A DNA stretch of 54,341 nucleotides from Prosthecobacter debontii (GTDB lineage: Bacteria > Verrucomicrobiota > Verrucomicrobiia > Chthoniobacterales > Chthoniobacteraceae): positions 1 to 54,341 of the forward strand of contig CAMDQC010000015.1 in assembly GCA_945905735.1 (NCBI GenBank). The letters are read 5' to 3'. Position 1 is the first letter of the stretch. Each line of letters opens with the position of its first letter. The notes beneath the pieces are model-generated. The model was given only the letters and a program-made list of their open reading frames with translations, had not been told where the DNA came from and made no database searches. Shown one piece after another: positions 44,902 to 54,246 of this stretch. Both the position numbers and the translations under genes were made by a program.

Positions 44902-46443
44902 CTACGGAGAGACCTTCTTCCATTTCCCGATCGGTTGATTGGTCCCTCGGACGCGGACCTCGATGTTATGGGCTTGGCCGTCGCGGAACCAGAGGGAGAG
45001 GTCTGCTTTGAAGCCGTGTTTGCCGTTGCCGTAGCCGCGTTCTTTGAGGTCGGGGCGCTCAACATCTACGAGCACTCGGAGAGCCCAGCGCCAGTCCACG
45101 TAAAGCTCCACCTCCAGCCCGCCATCGGGTTTGTCGCGCCGCCATACGTAGCCTTCGATGTTGCTCGGGCTCCATGTCTCTACTTTTTCCTCGTGGGCGG
45201 GCGGCGGCGGCGGGATGAGGCGTCCGCTGAAGATGAGCATCCCAAAAGCAACGATATGGAAGGTGACGATGCGGGAGAGCCAGAGGTTGCGTGGCGTGTC
45301 GAGGATGCGTTTGGTGCGCTTATTCCAGCGCGCAAAAAAGTCGTAGCCAGTGACTAAAATGGCGTGGTAGAGCCCATAGACAAGGTAGTGAATGGCGAGC
45401 CCGTGCCAGACGCCCATGATGCCGAACGTGAGGAAGGTGCCGAGGGTGCCAGCGGTGGTTTTGCCCTTGAACCATTTGCCTTTCGACGCTGCGAGCTGGA
45501 AGCGCATGTGGACGTGATCGCGGAGCCAAAAGGAGAGGCTCTGGTGCCAGCGCGCCCAGAAGTCGCGGATGTTGCGGGCCGCAAAAGGTGCGTTGAAGTT
45601 CTCGGGCGTGCGGATGCCGAGGAGGCGGCTGACGCCGACGGCAAAGGCGCTGTAGCCGGCGAAGTCGAAAAAGAGGTAGAGCGTGTAGGAGTACATCGAG
45701 GCGAAGGTGGCCCAGAACCCGGCTGCTTTTTCGAGTGGCGTTTCGACGTAATAGTCGATGAGCGCGGCGATGATGAATTTATAAAGAAAGCCACGCATGA
45801 TGCGCTGGATGGCGAAGTCCAAGTCGTCGAGAAACTCTGCGCGCGTGCGCTCTTTCGCCCAGTCCTGGCCGAAGCGCCGGTAGCGATCAATGGGGCCGGA
45901 AGAGACGGCGGGGAAGAAGAAGAGGAAGGCGAAGAGCTGGGCAGGGGAGAGCGTTTTGATGACGCCGTCGTGAGTCGAAAAGACGACATCCAGCGCGCGA
46001 AAGGTGACGTAGCTGATGCCGAGAAAGCCGAACGCATTATCCACGGCAAAGTAGGGCATGAGCTTGCTGGCGAAGAGCGGAGCCAGCGTGAGGCACATGG
46101 CGGCGTAGAAGGAGGCGCGCGATTTCCAGCGGACGAAGGCGAGGCAAATAAGGCACTCCCACAGCGCAGAGAAGAGGAAGACGTAAAAAGGGGCGAACTG
46201 CGTGCTGGCGGGTGTGCTCACCCACGGCTGCAAAAGCTCCGGCCCGCCGAGTCCCGGCAAAGAGATTCCTGTGATGCGGAGAACGGCGCTGCTTTGCGCG
46301 CTGTAAACGAAGCCGAGAACGAGCAGGGATACGGTGAACGAGCGGCGGGCGCTCGCTTTTCCGAGCAATCCAAGCACGCAGACAGGCAGGACTGCGTAAA
46401 GCAGAAGCACGCCAAAGAATGTCCAGTCGGCAAAGGGTGTCAT
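44902..46443 (-). CDS. MBOAT O-acyltransferase (DltB/AlgI-like) with C-terminal beta-sandwich domain
   Basis: An integral-membrane acyltransferase of 513 residues with about ten helices. The MBOAT core shows FDFAGYSAFAVGVSRLLG, NIRDFWARWHQSLSFWLRD and the active-site His in GVWHGLAIHYLVYG. It would transfer acyl groups to an extracellular polymer. After residue ~415 a soluble domain of about 90 residues follows (SNIEGYVWRRDKPDGGLEV ... YGNGKHGFKADL ... DGQAHNIEVRV). This resembles the small GWAWD-type beta-sandwich found attached to glycosyltransferases in other bacteria. DltA, DltC, DltD or AlgJ partners are absent. The upstream gene (a sugar isomerase-like enzyme) and the downstream amidase fit envelope polysaccharide or peptidoglycan modification. 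Confidence 0.88.
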   Translation of the reverse strand: MTPFADWTFFGVLLLYAVLPVCVLGLLGKASARRSFTVSLLVLGFVYSAQSSAVLRITGISLPGLGGPELLQPWVSTPASTQFAPFYVFLFSALWECLICLAFVRWKSRASFYAAMCLTLAPLFASKLMPYFAVDNAFGFLGISYVTFRALDVVFSTHDGVIKTLSPAQLFAFLFFFPAVSSGPIDRYRRFGQDWAKERTRAEFLDDLDFAIQRIMRGFLYKFIIAALIDYYVETPLEKAAGFWATFASMYSYTLYLFFDFAGYSAFAVGVSRLLGIRTPENFNAPFAARNIRDFWARWHQSLSFWLRDHVHMRFQLAASKGKWFKGKTTAGTLGTFLTFGIMGVWHGLAIHYLVYGLYHAILVTGYDFFARWNKRTKRILDTPRNLWLSRIVTFHIVAFGMLIFSGRLIPPPPPAHEEKVETWSPSNIEGYVWRRDKPDGGLEVELYVDWRWALRVLVDVERPDLKERGYGNGKHGFKADLSLWFRDGQAHNIEVRVRGTNQPIGKWKKVSP

Positions 46444-46494
46444 CGGGTTATTTTCCGAAAACAGAATACGGAAGGAGGAAAGTCCTTAGCGGCA

Positions 46495-47436
46495 CTATCG
46501 GCCAAAAGCTTTGCGCAGCATGTCGATGCTCTTGGGCACGGCGGTATCGGCGGGTTCTTTGCCTTCCATTTCTAAGGCGACGTAGCCGCTGTAGTTCGCG
46601 TCTGCGAGAATCTTTGCGATGCGTGGGTAGTCGAGTTCGAGCGTGTACCAGAGCCCGCCGCCGTTGTAGGTCTTCGCCTGCACGAATGCGGCACGCGGGG
46701 CGATGGCTGCGAGTTTGTCGTAGGGGTCTTCGAGGAAGTTCCCGGTGTCGAGCAAGGCTCCGATAAAGGGCGAGGTGAATGCGCCAAGGATACGGTTCAT
46801 TCCCTCGGGCGAGCGGGAAAGGCCCCAGTGATTTTCGAGCGCGAGGATGATGCCGAGTTCCTCCGCTCGCTTGAGGCATTTGCCGAGGCCGTCAATGGAC
46901 CACTCGAACGCTTCGTCTTCGCTGTGACCGGCGATGGGCGGTTCGAGGCCGCGCTTTTTCATGAACTCGTCGAAGTCGGCGATGGTGTTCCAGCGGCCCG
47001 CATTTACGCGGATGCATGGTGCGCCGAGGGAGTCGGCGATTTCCAGTGTCTTGAGCGTGTGGTCAATCGCGCGCTGGCGGATTTTCGGGTCGGGGTTCAC
47101 AAAGTTCTGGTGGGTGCTGAGGCAGATGAGGTCGATGCCGTTGCGAAAGGCGAGGCGCTTCAGGTTGCGGCAGTAGGCGCGTGCAGCGGCGTCGAATGGG
47201 CCTTTTTCTTCGATCTCCATTTGCCGGTGGAGGACATCCACGCCCTCGACGCCGAGCAGCGCAGCGCGCTCGATGACGGTCGCGATGGGGAACTTTTTCT
47301 CCTCGAAGTGCCAGTAACTGTACGTGGAAACGCCGAGCTTGATGGGCTTTTTGAATTTTGCAGGTGCGGGGTCATCGGCAAGGGCGGTCGCGGCAAGCGA
47401 GGCTGCGCCCGCAGTGAAGAATTGGCGGCGGTTCAT
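46495..47436 (-). CDS. Tat-exported sugar phosphate isomerase/epimerase-like TIM-barrel protein
   Basis: A 313-residue protein of the xylose-isomerase-like TIM barrel superfamily. The N-terminus NRRQFFTAGAASLAATALA is a twin-arginine signal, so it is probably folded with its metal and then exported. Barrel motifs are visible: LGVSTYSYW, GVEGVDVLHRQ, IILALENHWG with the metal Glu, LLDTGNF and FVQAKTYN. Metal ligands are probably Glu, Asp, His and Glu on strands 4-8. Secreted members are common in Planctomycetes and Verrucomicrobia and act on unknown sugars. The ATG at 47436 gives the Tat motif at residues 2-6; a TTG six codons upstream is less likely. Confidence 0.87.
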   Translation of the reverse strand: MNRRQFFTAGAASLAATALADDPAPAKFKKPIKLGVSTYSYWHFEEKKFPIATVIERAALLGVEGVDVLHRQMEIEEKGPFDAAARAYCRNLKRLAFRNGIDLICLSTHQNFVNPDPKIRQRAIDHTLKTLEIADSLGAPCIRVNAGRWNTIADFDEFMKKRGLEPPIAGHSEDEAFEWSIDGLGKCLKRAEELGIILALENHWGLSRSPEGMNRILGAFTSPFIGALLDTGNFLEDPYDKLAAIAPRAAFVQAKTYNGGGLWYTLELDYPRIAKILADANYSGYVALEMEGKEPADTAVPKSIDMLRKAFGR

Positions 47437-47471
47437 GGGGGTGAAGTATCGCAAGCCACGCGCGGATGCGA

Positions 47472-48095
47472 TTACTTTTCTCGGTGATCGTCAAACACCG
47501 GCAACGCAATGCGCCAACGGATGCCGATGAGCCGGAGGACGAGGGTGATGGCGGCTCCGATGGGGAGATTCTCGACGGCATTCGGGCGGATGCGCTCTAG
47601 GATGATAAAGGGCAGCGCGCCGAGAAATGCGGCGGTGGCATAGATGTAAATGTCGCGACGGAAAACATGCGGGATTTGGCCGATGAGCACATCGCGCAGG
47701 ACTCCGCCAGCGACTCCCGTGATGACGCCCATCGCGATGGCAATGTGCGGCGCAACCCCGAAAACCAGGGCTTTTTTCGCGCCCAGCATGGTGAAAAAGG
47801 ACAGCGCGCCAGCATCAGCGAAGAGCAGGATGTTGCTGGGGAGTTCCCGTCCCCTCGCGATGAAAAAGGTGGCGACCGCAGTGACGCTCGCGGTGATGGT
47901 GAAGGAGGAATCCCTCACCCAAAAAACCGGCGTGTCGCCAAGAGTAAGGTCGCGCACGGTACCGCCGCCAAACGCGGTGACGAGCGCCAGCACCAGCACG
48001 CCGAAAAGGTCCACGCTCTTCCCTTTCGCGGCGAGCACGCCGGTGATTGCAGCTACAGCGACCCCGAGATGTTCAAGGATGCTTTGCAGGGCAAT
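47472..48095 (-). CDS. TRIC cation channel family protein (UPF0126, YicG-like), unusual start codon
   Basis: An inner-membrane protein of about 208 residues and seven helices with the duplicated TRIC motifs GGGTVRDLTLG and GGVLRDVLIG, characteristic of prokaryotic TRIC-type K+ channels. The first ATG/GTG/TTG in frame is a GTG at 48038, but the codons before it read LEHLGVAVAAITG, which matches the conserved first helix of the family. That requires a start upstream of 48038, and the only choices before the in-frame TAA (48098-48096) are ATT at 48095 or CTG at 48089. The TAA is also the stop of the previous gene, so translation may restart directly from it. Confidence 0.82.
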   Translation of the reverse strand: MALQSILEHLGVAVAAITGVLAAKGKSVDLFGVLVLALVTAFGGGTVRDLTLGDTPVFWVRDSSFTITASVTAVATFFIARGRELPSNILLFADAGALSFFTMLGAKKALVFGVAPHIAIAMGVITGVAGGVLRDVLIGQIPHVFRRDIYIYATAAFLGALPFIILERIRPNAVENLPIGAAITLVLRLIGIRWRIALPVFDDHREK

Positions 48096-48692
48096 TTAGC
48101 GAGCGATGGTGGGCGGCGGGCCGATGCGCCCGCGCGGGGCGGTGATCGTGATGGGGCGCAGACTATTCCTCATACCGCCGCCATTGGTGACGCGCGGCGG
48201 AAAGCCGAGTTTGCCAGGGTTGTATCCGCTACCGCTAGAAGGCCCGGCCCCGACGGGTTGCGGCGTTTCTGGCGCAGGCGACGGAGTGCCCCAGAAGTCG
48301 GAAAGGTAGCGACGACCACCCGAGGCAATAGGAGCGAGGCGCTCTCCATAAACCGCAAACTCATTCAGCATGAAGCTCGCAGGGGCATCGGTCTCGACCA
48401 AGATGTAGCGAGCGGTGCGAGTGATCGGACGGTCTGCGCCCCAGCGAGAGTTAAGCGGCACATTCTTCAACACCAACGCCCAGGCGTCTCCGGGGACCGA
48501 ATTGTCGTTCGAGACCGACACTGCGAAACGGGCGGCACCTGCGCCAATGAGATTGATGCGTTGGATATTCTCCGCTCTCGGGAGCGAAATCAGAAATTGC
48601 TGCCTACCCGCAGAGTATTGAACGGGCAGTGTGGTTGCTGCAAAGCCGTGAGTCGCGAGAGTCACAGCGAGCAGAGTTGGCAAAGGCTTCAT
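48096..48692 (-). CDS. exported discoidin-like protein of unknown function
   Basis: A 198-residue secreted protein. A signal peptide (about 1-18) is followed by a single beta-sandwich resembling F5/8C/discoidin domains (INLIGAGAARFAVSVSND ... RYILVETDAP ... NEFAVYGE). A Pro/Gly-rich low-complexity tail covers the last ~60 residues. The family is not certain, since only the C-terminal strands match well. It precedes the TRIC channel gene and shares its stop codon with that gene's probable start. The kinase at 11666 carries a related domain type. Confidence 0.7.
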   Translation of the reverse strand: MKPLPTLLAVTLATHGFAATTLPVQYSAGRQQFLISLPRAENIQRINLIGAGAARFAVSVSNDNSVPGDAWALVLKNVPLNSRWGADRPITRTARYILVETDAPASFMLNEFAVYGERLAPIASGGRRYLSDFWGTPSPAPETPQPVGAGPSSGSGYNPGKLGFPPRVTNGGGMRNSLRPITITAPRGRIGPPPTIAR

Positions 48693-48966
48693 GGAATAAT
48701 TCTTGCGCCCTCTATAGCGATCATATTGGCAATTGAAAGGGTCATTTGCGTAACTTTCGTGCAGCCAGTAGAAACGGCCTATTTTTCCTGAGAATAAAGA
48801 AGTCCGAACGGTCAGGAGTTTAGAAGGGTGGAAGAGCGGGAGCTTTCGGAAGTTTTGGATTTGAGGCAGACGATGTCGGCGTCGTGCGGGATACAGCGGA
48901 TTACCCGAAAGAGAGGCAGGGAGTGCGTCTTGCCTTCCGCGATTCCGCCGCTAATTTCCGCGCCCC
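48693..48966. promoter_or_regulatory. divergent intergenic region before serS
   Basis: These 274 bases separate the divergent discoidin-like gene and serS, so promoters for both are expected. I see no T-box features (no specifier hairpin or T-box sequence) that would regulate serS, no terminator and no clear -35/-10 pair. Confidence 0.3.
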
Positions 48967-50238
48967 ATGCTCGACATTGCGCTCATTCGTAAAAATCCAG
49001 ACGCCGTAAAAACACGCCTCGCCGCTCGCCACGGCGATTGGCCTGCGCAGATTGACGCTGTGCTACGGTGCGATGTGCAGCGACGGCAGGCGGAGACGCA
49101 GCTCCAGACGCTTCAGGCCGACCGCAACCGCATCAGCAAAGAAATCGGGGCGAAGAAAAAGGCGGGCGAAGACACCAGCGCGATTGAGGCGCAGGTTCGC
49201 GGCTTTGGCGACGAGATGAAGCGACTGAATGAGCAAACGGCAGCGCTCGATGCGGAGCAGCGCGACTTGCTCCTCGGCATCCCGAATCTTCCGCACGAGA
49301 ATTGTCCCGTCGGCGCAAGCGCAGAGCAAAACCCGGAGGTGCGCGTGTGGGGCGAAAAACCCGCGTTCGCTTTCACACCCAAATCCCACGTCGAGCTGGG
49401 CGAGGCCCACGGGCTCTTCAGCTTTGAGCGCGGGACGAAAGTGGCCGGGCCGGCGTTCGTTTGCTACATGGGCAAAGGTGCGCGGCTGGAGCGGGCGCTC
49501 GTCAATTTCTTGCTCGATCGACAGACGGGCGAGGCCGGCTACACGGAGGTCGCGCCGCCGCTGCTGGTGAATCGCGATGCGCTCATCGGTACGACGCAGC
49601 TCCCGAAATTTGGCGACCAGCTTTACCACTGCGCCGACGATGATCTCTTCCTCGTGCCGACTGCTGAGGTGCCGGTGACGAATCTGCACCGCGAGGAGAT
49701 CCTCCGCGCAGATCAACTGCCCATTAAGTATGCCGCCTACACGCCGTGCTTCCGCCGCGAGGCTGGGGCGGCTGGGCTCGGCACGCGCGGGCTGATCCGG
49801 ATGCACCAATTTGACAAAGTGGAGCTGGTGAAGATCTGCCGCCCTGAGGAGAGCGCCGCCGAACTGGAGTCGCTGACTGCGGATGCGGAGCGCATCCTGC
49901 AACTGCTCGGCTTGCACTATCGGACCATCGAACTTTGCACCGGCGACATCGGCTTTGGCTCCGCCAAAACATACGACATCGAAGTGTGGGCACCCGGCCA
50001 AGGCGGGTATCTCGAAGTGTCGAGCTGCTCGAATTTCGGCGACTACCAAGCCCGCCGCATGGCGCTGCGCTACAAAGGCGAGGACGGCAAAAACCAGCTC
50101 TGCCACACGCTCAACGGCAGCGGCACTGCGCTTGCACGGCTCTACGTCGCGCTGCTGGAGAATTACCAGCAAGCGGACGGCAGCATCCTCATTCCCGAAA
50201 TCCTGCGCCCCTATTTCGGAGCGGATCAAATCGGCTGA
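48967..50238 (+). CDS. serS: seryl-tRNA synthetase
   Basis: A class II synthetase of 423 residues that charges tRNA-Ser and tRNA-Sec. The N-terminal ~110 residues form the long antiparallel coiled-coil arm that recognises the tRNA variable arm. Class II motif 2 reads FRREAGAAGLGTRGLIRMHQ, the serine-binding region LYHCADDDLFLVPTAE, and motif 3 HTLNGSGTALARLYVALLE. The length is normal. It is convergent with the AsmA-like gene, with three bases between the stops. Confidence 0.97.
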   Translation: MLDIALIRKNPDAVKTRLAARHGDWPAQIDAVLRCDVQRRQAETQLQTLQADRNRISKEIGAKKKAGEDTSAIEAQVRGFGDEMKRLNEQTAALDAEQRDLLLGIPNLPHENCPVGASAEQNPEVRVWGEKPAFAFTPKSHVELGEAHGLFSFERGTKVAGPAFVCYMGKGARLERALVNFLLDRQTGEAGYTEVAPPLLVNRDALIGTTQLPKFGDQLYHCADDDLFLVPTAEVPVTNLHREEILRADQLPIKYAAYTPCFRREAGAAGLGTRGLIRMHQFDKVELVKICRPEESAAELESLTADAERILQLLGLHYRTIELCTGDIGFGSAKTYDIEVWAPGQGGYLEVSSCSNFGDYQARRMALRYKGEDGKNQLCHTLNGSGTALARLYVALLENYQQADGSILIPEILRPYFGADQIG

Positions 50239-50241
50239 CCC

Positions 50242-52752
50242 TCAGCGCGCGGGCACTGCTCGCAACGGCAGAGCGGGCTTGGGCGTCAACTTTGGGAGCT
50301 TGAGCGTCGGGATCACTTTGGGCTTCCAGTCCGGTGTGGAGAACTTCGAGACGGAGCGGTATTCGAGGAGCTGACTCACGGCGAGGAGCAGGACGCCGGG
50401 GAGCCCCTGCGCGTTGAGGCGCATGTCGAAGTCCATCTTGTCGTCGAGAAACCAAATCCGCCCGTCGCCAAACATCGAGAAGCCCCTGCCTTCGATCTCC
50501 AGATTCTTCGTCGCGAGGATGCCGTCGGCGATGGCGAAGGTCATCCCTGCACGGCGGGCGCGGTTGTAGCCCATGCCGGGGACGATCTTATTTAGCACAT
50601 CGCTGAATGGGCCGAGGAACGGGATGGCGAATACATATCCCTCCGTGATTTCGAGTTTACCCTCCCCGCGCATCGTCCGCCCGTCGTCGCCTTTGCCGTT
50701 GAAATTATAGACGCCGTTCAGCTTCCCCTTCGAGTCGTTGTAGTCGAAGTAGAGCTTGGTGAGCTTCTCGAAGTTCACATCTATGAAGCGGAGTTCCGCC
50801 GTGTGGCCGGGCTTTGCTTTGACTATAGATATGTCCGCGGTGCCTTTCAAAACTCCGTCGAACAACTCGGCGCGAACGTCCGATAGCTTCAGGCGCTCGT
50901 CGTCGAAAACCATCTTCGCATCGACTTTCCCGAACTTCAGCTCCTTGCCGCAAAACGTGTAGTCCATCCCGTGAGGGGCATCGAGTTTCACGTTGAGCAG
51001 CGTGTTTTTTCCGCCCCGCTTGCGGTCCACGACCCCGTCGATGGTGAGGAAAGGCGGCATCTTTCCAAAGCGATACGGGCGGATGTCTTCGACGAGGTGC
51101 GGGTCTATCCACAGCGCGATGTCCTGCGGGAAAACTCCGAGGCGGATGTTCTGAACGAGGACGACGTCCTTGGCAAAATCGAACGTCAGCGAACCCGCGC
51201 CTGGCCCTTCCGCCCGCTGCACGTCGAGATTATCCACATGCAGCGTGCTCCCGCTGAAACGCAAGCTGGCATTGACGCTCCGAGCCTCCACACCGCGATA
51301 GCTGCACCGCCCGAGCTTCACATCGCCGCTGGCAGACATCGTCTCCAGCCCCGGTGCCGTGCCACGCGCGCTGAGGTCAATGATGGGCGCATCGGGGAAC
51401 TTAAACAGCGCCAGTCGCGCCGCCGCATCGCGCTGCCACTGCTTGCTGCCTTGGAAAATGGGCGCGAGCGTTTCCGGGTTCAGCGTGCTCTTGATGCCGA
51501 GGCGGAAGTCACCGCGCCCCGCCTCATCGTAGTCCTGCATCACGTCGCCGCGAATCTCGCCAGAGCCACGATGCTTCATCAAAAAATCACGCACCGCCCA
51601 CCGCTTGCCATCCCACGCAAAGTCGGCAGCAAGCTGGTCGAACGCGATTTTCCCAAACGCGAATCGCCCCATCCGAATCCGGCCCGACAAGTCCATCTGC
51701 CCATCACCATCCCGCTTCGCACGCGGCACTCCGGGCTTTTCCAGCTTCGCTTTGATCACAGCATCAATCTGCGGCGTGGACTCAAAGTGCAGCTCGCCGG
51801 GGTCCCACAGCCCGCTCACGCCGAGGAGCACCGCGAGGTCCATCCCCGAGCGCACCGTGGCGTCCAGCTCTCGCGTCTCGGGGCGATAGGAGCCCGCGAG
51901 ATTCAGCCGCCCGACGGGATCGCGCACCTCGAAGCGGTGCAGCAGCAGCGCCTCGTTGCGCCAACTCAGCGCGACATCGAGCCCATCGAGCCGATAGCTC
52001 CCGCGCTCCACACGCCCGCTCGCCAGCGTGGCCTCCGCGACGAACGAATCTGGGTTCGTAAGGTCGCCGCCGAAATGCACATTGAGCCGTGGATGGTCCT
52101 TAAATTTTAGCGCCCGCAGCTCATCGAGCACCCGCGAAATCAGCATCAGCTCATCCTGCGAATACCCCGACGAAGACGGCTCTCTTTTCCACGCCTCGGG
52201 ATGCACGAGCTGCCCGTTTGCGCTCACATGGATGCCGAAAAGCTCCGCATCCAGCCGACTGACGACGATGCGGTCCGCAGGTAAAACGATGCGCGTATTC
52301 AGCTTCTCCACGGTGATCGTGGGGCCAGCGGGATTCTTCGAATCCAGCGGGATTTCCAGCGCCGCATCCACCAGCGTGAGCGAATCCAGAAACGGCTTCC
52401 CGCGCACCGCATTTGCGTAGTTCGCCTCCACGATCATCTCATTGAACCGCGCCAGCGTCCGGTGCCGCTTCGGAGAATCAAAGACCCGGACATCCCTCGC
52501 CACGAGCCCACGAAACGGCTCCACGGTGAGCGACCCGAACGCGACCTCGACGCCGCGTTTGCGAAGCTCTTCGAGGACCAGCTCGCGCCACGGCCTGGTG
52601 AGCCCTTTTCGATAAAGGTACCAGCCACCACCGCTGCCGATGAGCAGCAGCAAAAGCAGGATGATCTGAATGAACCGACGCACGCCGCCGACTTTCCGCA
52701 AGCGAGCGCGCTCTGTCGAGGGAAGATCGGCCTTTGTGCAGGGCTGACGCAT
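50242..52752 (-). CDS. AsmA/TamB-like envelope protein
   Basis: A large protein of about 836 residues with one N-terminal membrane anchor (FIQIILLLLLLIGSGGGWYLY, about 27-47) and a long, regular beta-rich body. The C-terminal third resembles the AsmA_2 domain (GEGKLEITEGYVFAIPFLGP ... GDGRIWFLDDKMDFDMRLNA). AsmA/TamB/YhdP-like proteins form periplasmic bridges for lipid or outer-membrane protein transport; that role is inferred. I choose the ATG at 52752; a GTG at 52860 adds 36 Ser/Arg-rich residues with no homologous look. It is alone on its strand here, facing serS. Confidence 0.8.
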   Translation of the reverse strand: MRQPCTKADLPSTERARLRKVGGVRRFIQIILLLLLLIGSGGGWYLYRKGLTRPWRELVLEELRKRGVEVAFGSLTVEPFRGLVARDVRVFDSPKRHRTLARFNEMIVEANYANAVRGKPFLDSLTLVDAALEIPLDSKNPAGPTITVEKLNTRIVLPADRIVVSRLDAELFGIHVSANGQLVHPEAWKREPSSSGYSQDELMLISRVLDELRALKFKDHPRLNVHFGGDLTNPDSFVAEATLASGRVERGSYRLDGLDVALSWRNEALLLHRFEVRDPVGRLNLAGSYRPETRELDATVRSGMDLAVLLGVSGLWDPGELHFESTPQIDAVIKAKLEKPGVPRAKRDGDGQMDLSGRIRMGRFAFGKIAFDQLAADFAWDGKRWAVRDFLMKHRGSGEIRGDVMQDYDEAGRGDFRLGIKSTLNPETLAPIFQGSKQWQRDAAARLALFKFPDAPIIDLSARGTAPGLETMSASGDVKLGRCSYRGVEARSVNASLRFSGSTLHVDNLDVQRAEGPGAGSLTFDFAKDVVLVQNIRLGVFPQDIALWIDPHLVEDIRPYRFGKMPPFLTIDGVVDRKRGGKNTLLNVKLDAPHGMDYTFCGKELKFGKVDAKMVFDDERLKLSDVRAELFDGVLKGTADISIVKAKPGHTAELRFIDVNFEKLTKLYFDYNDSKGKLNGVYNFNGKGDDGRTMRGEGKLEITEGYVFAIPFLGPFSDVLNKIVPGMGYNRARRAGMTFAIADGILATKNLEIEGRGFSMFGDGRIWFLDDKMDFDMRLNAQGLPGVLLLAVSQLLEYRSVSKFSTPDWKPKVIPTLKLPKLTPKPALPLRAVPAR

Positions 52753-52875
52753 CAGAATTGAAAGAGCGAGCCTCTCACAAAACCGTGAAGGCGAGTGATT
52801 CTCTTGGAAAATCTTTGAACGAAGCAAAAAGGGGGAGGATCGAAGGAACGATGCACTCACTCACTGATTTTTCCC

Positions 52876-53181
52876 TCATTCTTCAACGCAGCGTGTTTCC
52901 CGCGCTCGAACAAGAGGCGGTTTTGATGCAACCGATTTCTTGACCGTTTTTGTTGAGATGTTGTGGGTGAGAAGTGATTCGAATTGAGCAGAGGAAAGGT
53001 AGCCCAAGGCGAAATGCTTTCAGCGGGTGTTGTAGTAAGCGTCGATGTAGGTTTCAGAGTGGTCGATGAAGCTGCCGCCATGGAGCATCTCGGTTTTGAT
53101 GGTGCCGATGATGCTTTCGGTCCACCCGTTGTGATAGGGAATGGCTCTGGCGGACACGCTTTGGCGGCCTGCGCTTCGAAC
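52876..53181 (-). pseudogene. C-terminal fragment of an IS3-family transposase
   Basis: The minus strand encodes SVSARAIPYHNGWTESIIGT, KTEMLHGGSFIDHS and DAYYNTR, then after an in-frame TGA (53022-53020) KHFALGYLSSAQFES. This is the end of the rve integrase domain of IS3-family OrfB, including the Glu of WTES. The upstream part is missing and a TAG closes the frame at 53184. The TGA sits where Arg (CGA) is expected, so it is a nonsense mutation. The remnant is inactive. Confidence 0.8.
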
Positions 53182-53367
53182 CTAAAAACCGCAGTTCGCC
53201 GCCTCCAGCGAGGGTAAATCTGGCGGGTGAGGAGTGCCGATGATGTGGCCTTTTAGAGAGCGGTAGTAAACCCGGCTCAAAATGATCCGACAAATATCCA
53301 GACGGCTCAACTGCTCCGCAATCTCCCACAGCTTGCTCAAAAACCGCCTTACCCATTTCTGGCGGGC
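53182..53367. other. spacer between two insertion-sequence remnants
   Basis: No gene is visible. The sequence just below the transposase stop at 53370 (AACTTAAGCCCGCCAGAAAT on the minus strand) is probably the terminal region of the IS1380-like element. Confidence 0.35.
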
Positions 53368-54246
53368 TTAAGTTTGTGCGGCTTCCTCGTGCTTGCTCGT
53401 CACAGTGAGCGGGGTCTGGCGAGCACGTTGCGTCACGCGGCCCACGCCGTGTAGGGGTTGCGGGCGACTGGTAATGGCCTCGGCGTGTTTGTCCGGTTCC
53501 ACGAGGCCGAGGAACATGCTCCACCAATTATACACGAGCGCCACGAGTCGCGCCATCGTCTGGCTGCGGGCCATGTCTTTGATTCGCGGTAGAGTTGGGC
53601 GATGCCCAAAATTGGCGCGTCAAAATCCGTGACGAGCACCATGGACTCGTGCGTGGGCGTGCTCTCCACGGTGACTTCGTTTTGTTCCATCAAGGGCAGT
53701 TCGCCTTTGGCAGGCACAGCACTTTTTACCAAGCGCCGCAGGATGATAACGCGCCGCTCTCGCCTCCACGCCTTGAGTTGCAAGCGGCTCTCGATCCCCT
53801 CAAAGCCCTGCCCCGCGTCCACCCATCCCGACGTGCGCTCCATCGTGTTGATGAGCGTTTTGACCATCGGGCTCTGCCTCAGTTTGAAAAGATACCGCTG
53901 CCCTCGCACCTCACACTGGCACAAAAACTCCTCCGTCCCGTATGCCAAATCGCCCTTCACAAACAGCGGGCGCTCCTCCGGCGGCAGCTCCGCCAAAATC
54001 CGCCCATTCCCCGCGTGCCCGTACTTTGCCGGAGCGTGGTCGCCCGACTCCACCTCCACGTCCAAACATACCCGCAGCCGCCCGATAAAATAGCTGTGAT
54101 ACACGAGGCTCGGACGCCCCGGCTTGCTAGGATTATAGCCCTTCTTTGCCCCATCCTGATGTCCATAAATCGACTTGATGGTAGAGCCGAACGAAGGTAA
54201 GCGTCACGCATAGCGCCGTGTGAGTTCGGTGGTCGTAAATTGCGTA
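53368..54246 (-). pseudogene. degenerate IS1380-family DDE transposase
   Basis: The minus strand reads in pieces TALCVTLTF, then after a frameshift near 54195 STIKSIYGHQDGAKKGYNPS, PLFVKGDLAYGTEEFL (second catalytic Asp) and VLVTDFDAPILGIAQLYRES. A second break near 53580 then leads to MARSQTMARLVALVYNWWSM and PDKHAEAITSRPQPLHGVGR. Between LYRES and MARSQ about 25 codons are missing, including the segment with the catalytic Glu. The N-terminal third is absent, cut at about 54246. Two frameshifts, a deletion of the third catalytic residue and an N-terminal truncation make this a dead copy. Confidence 0.82.
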
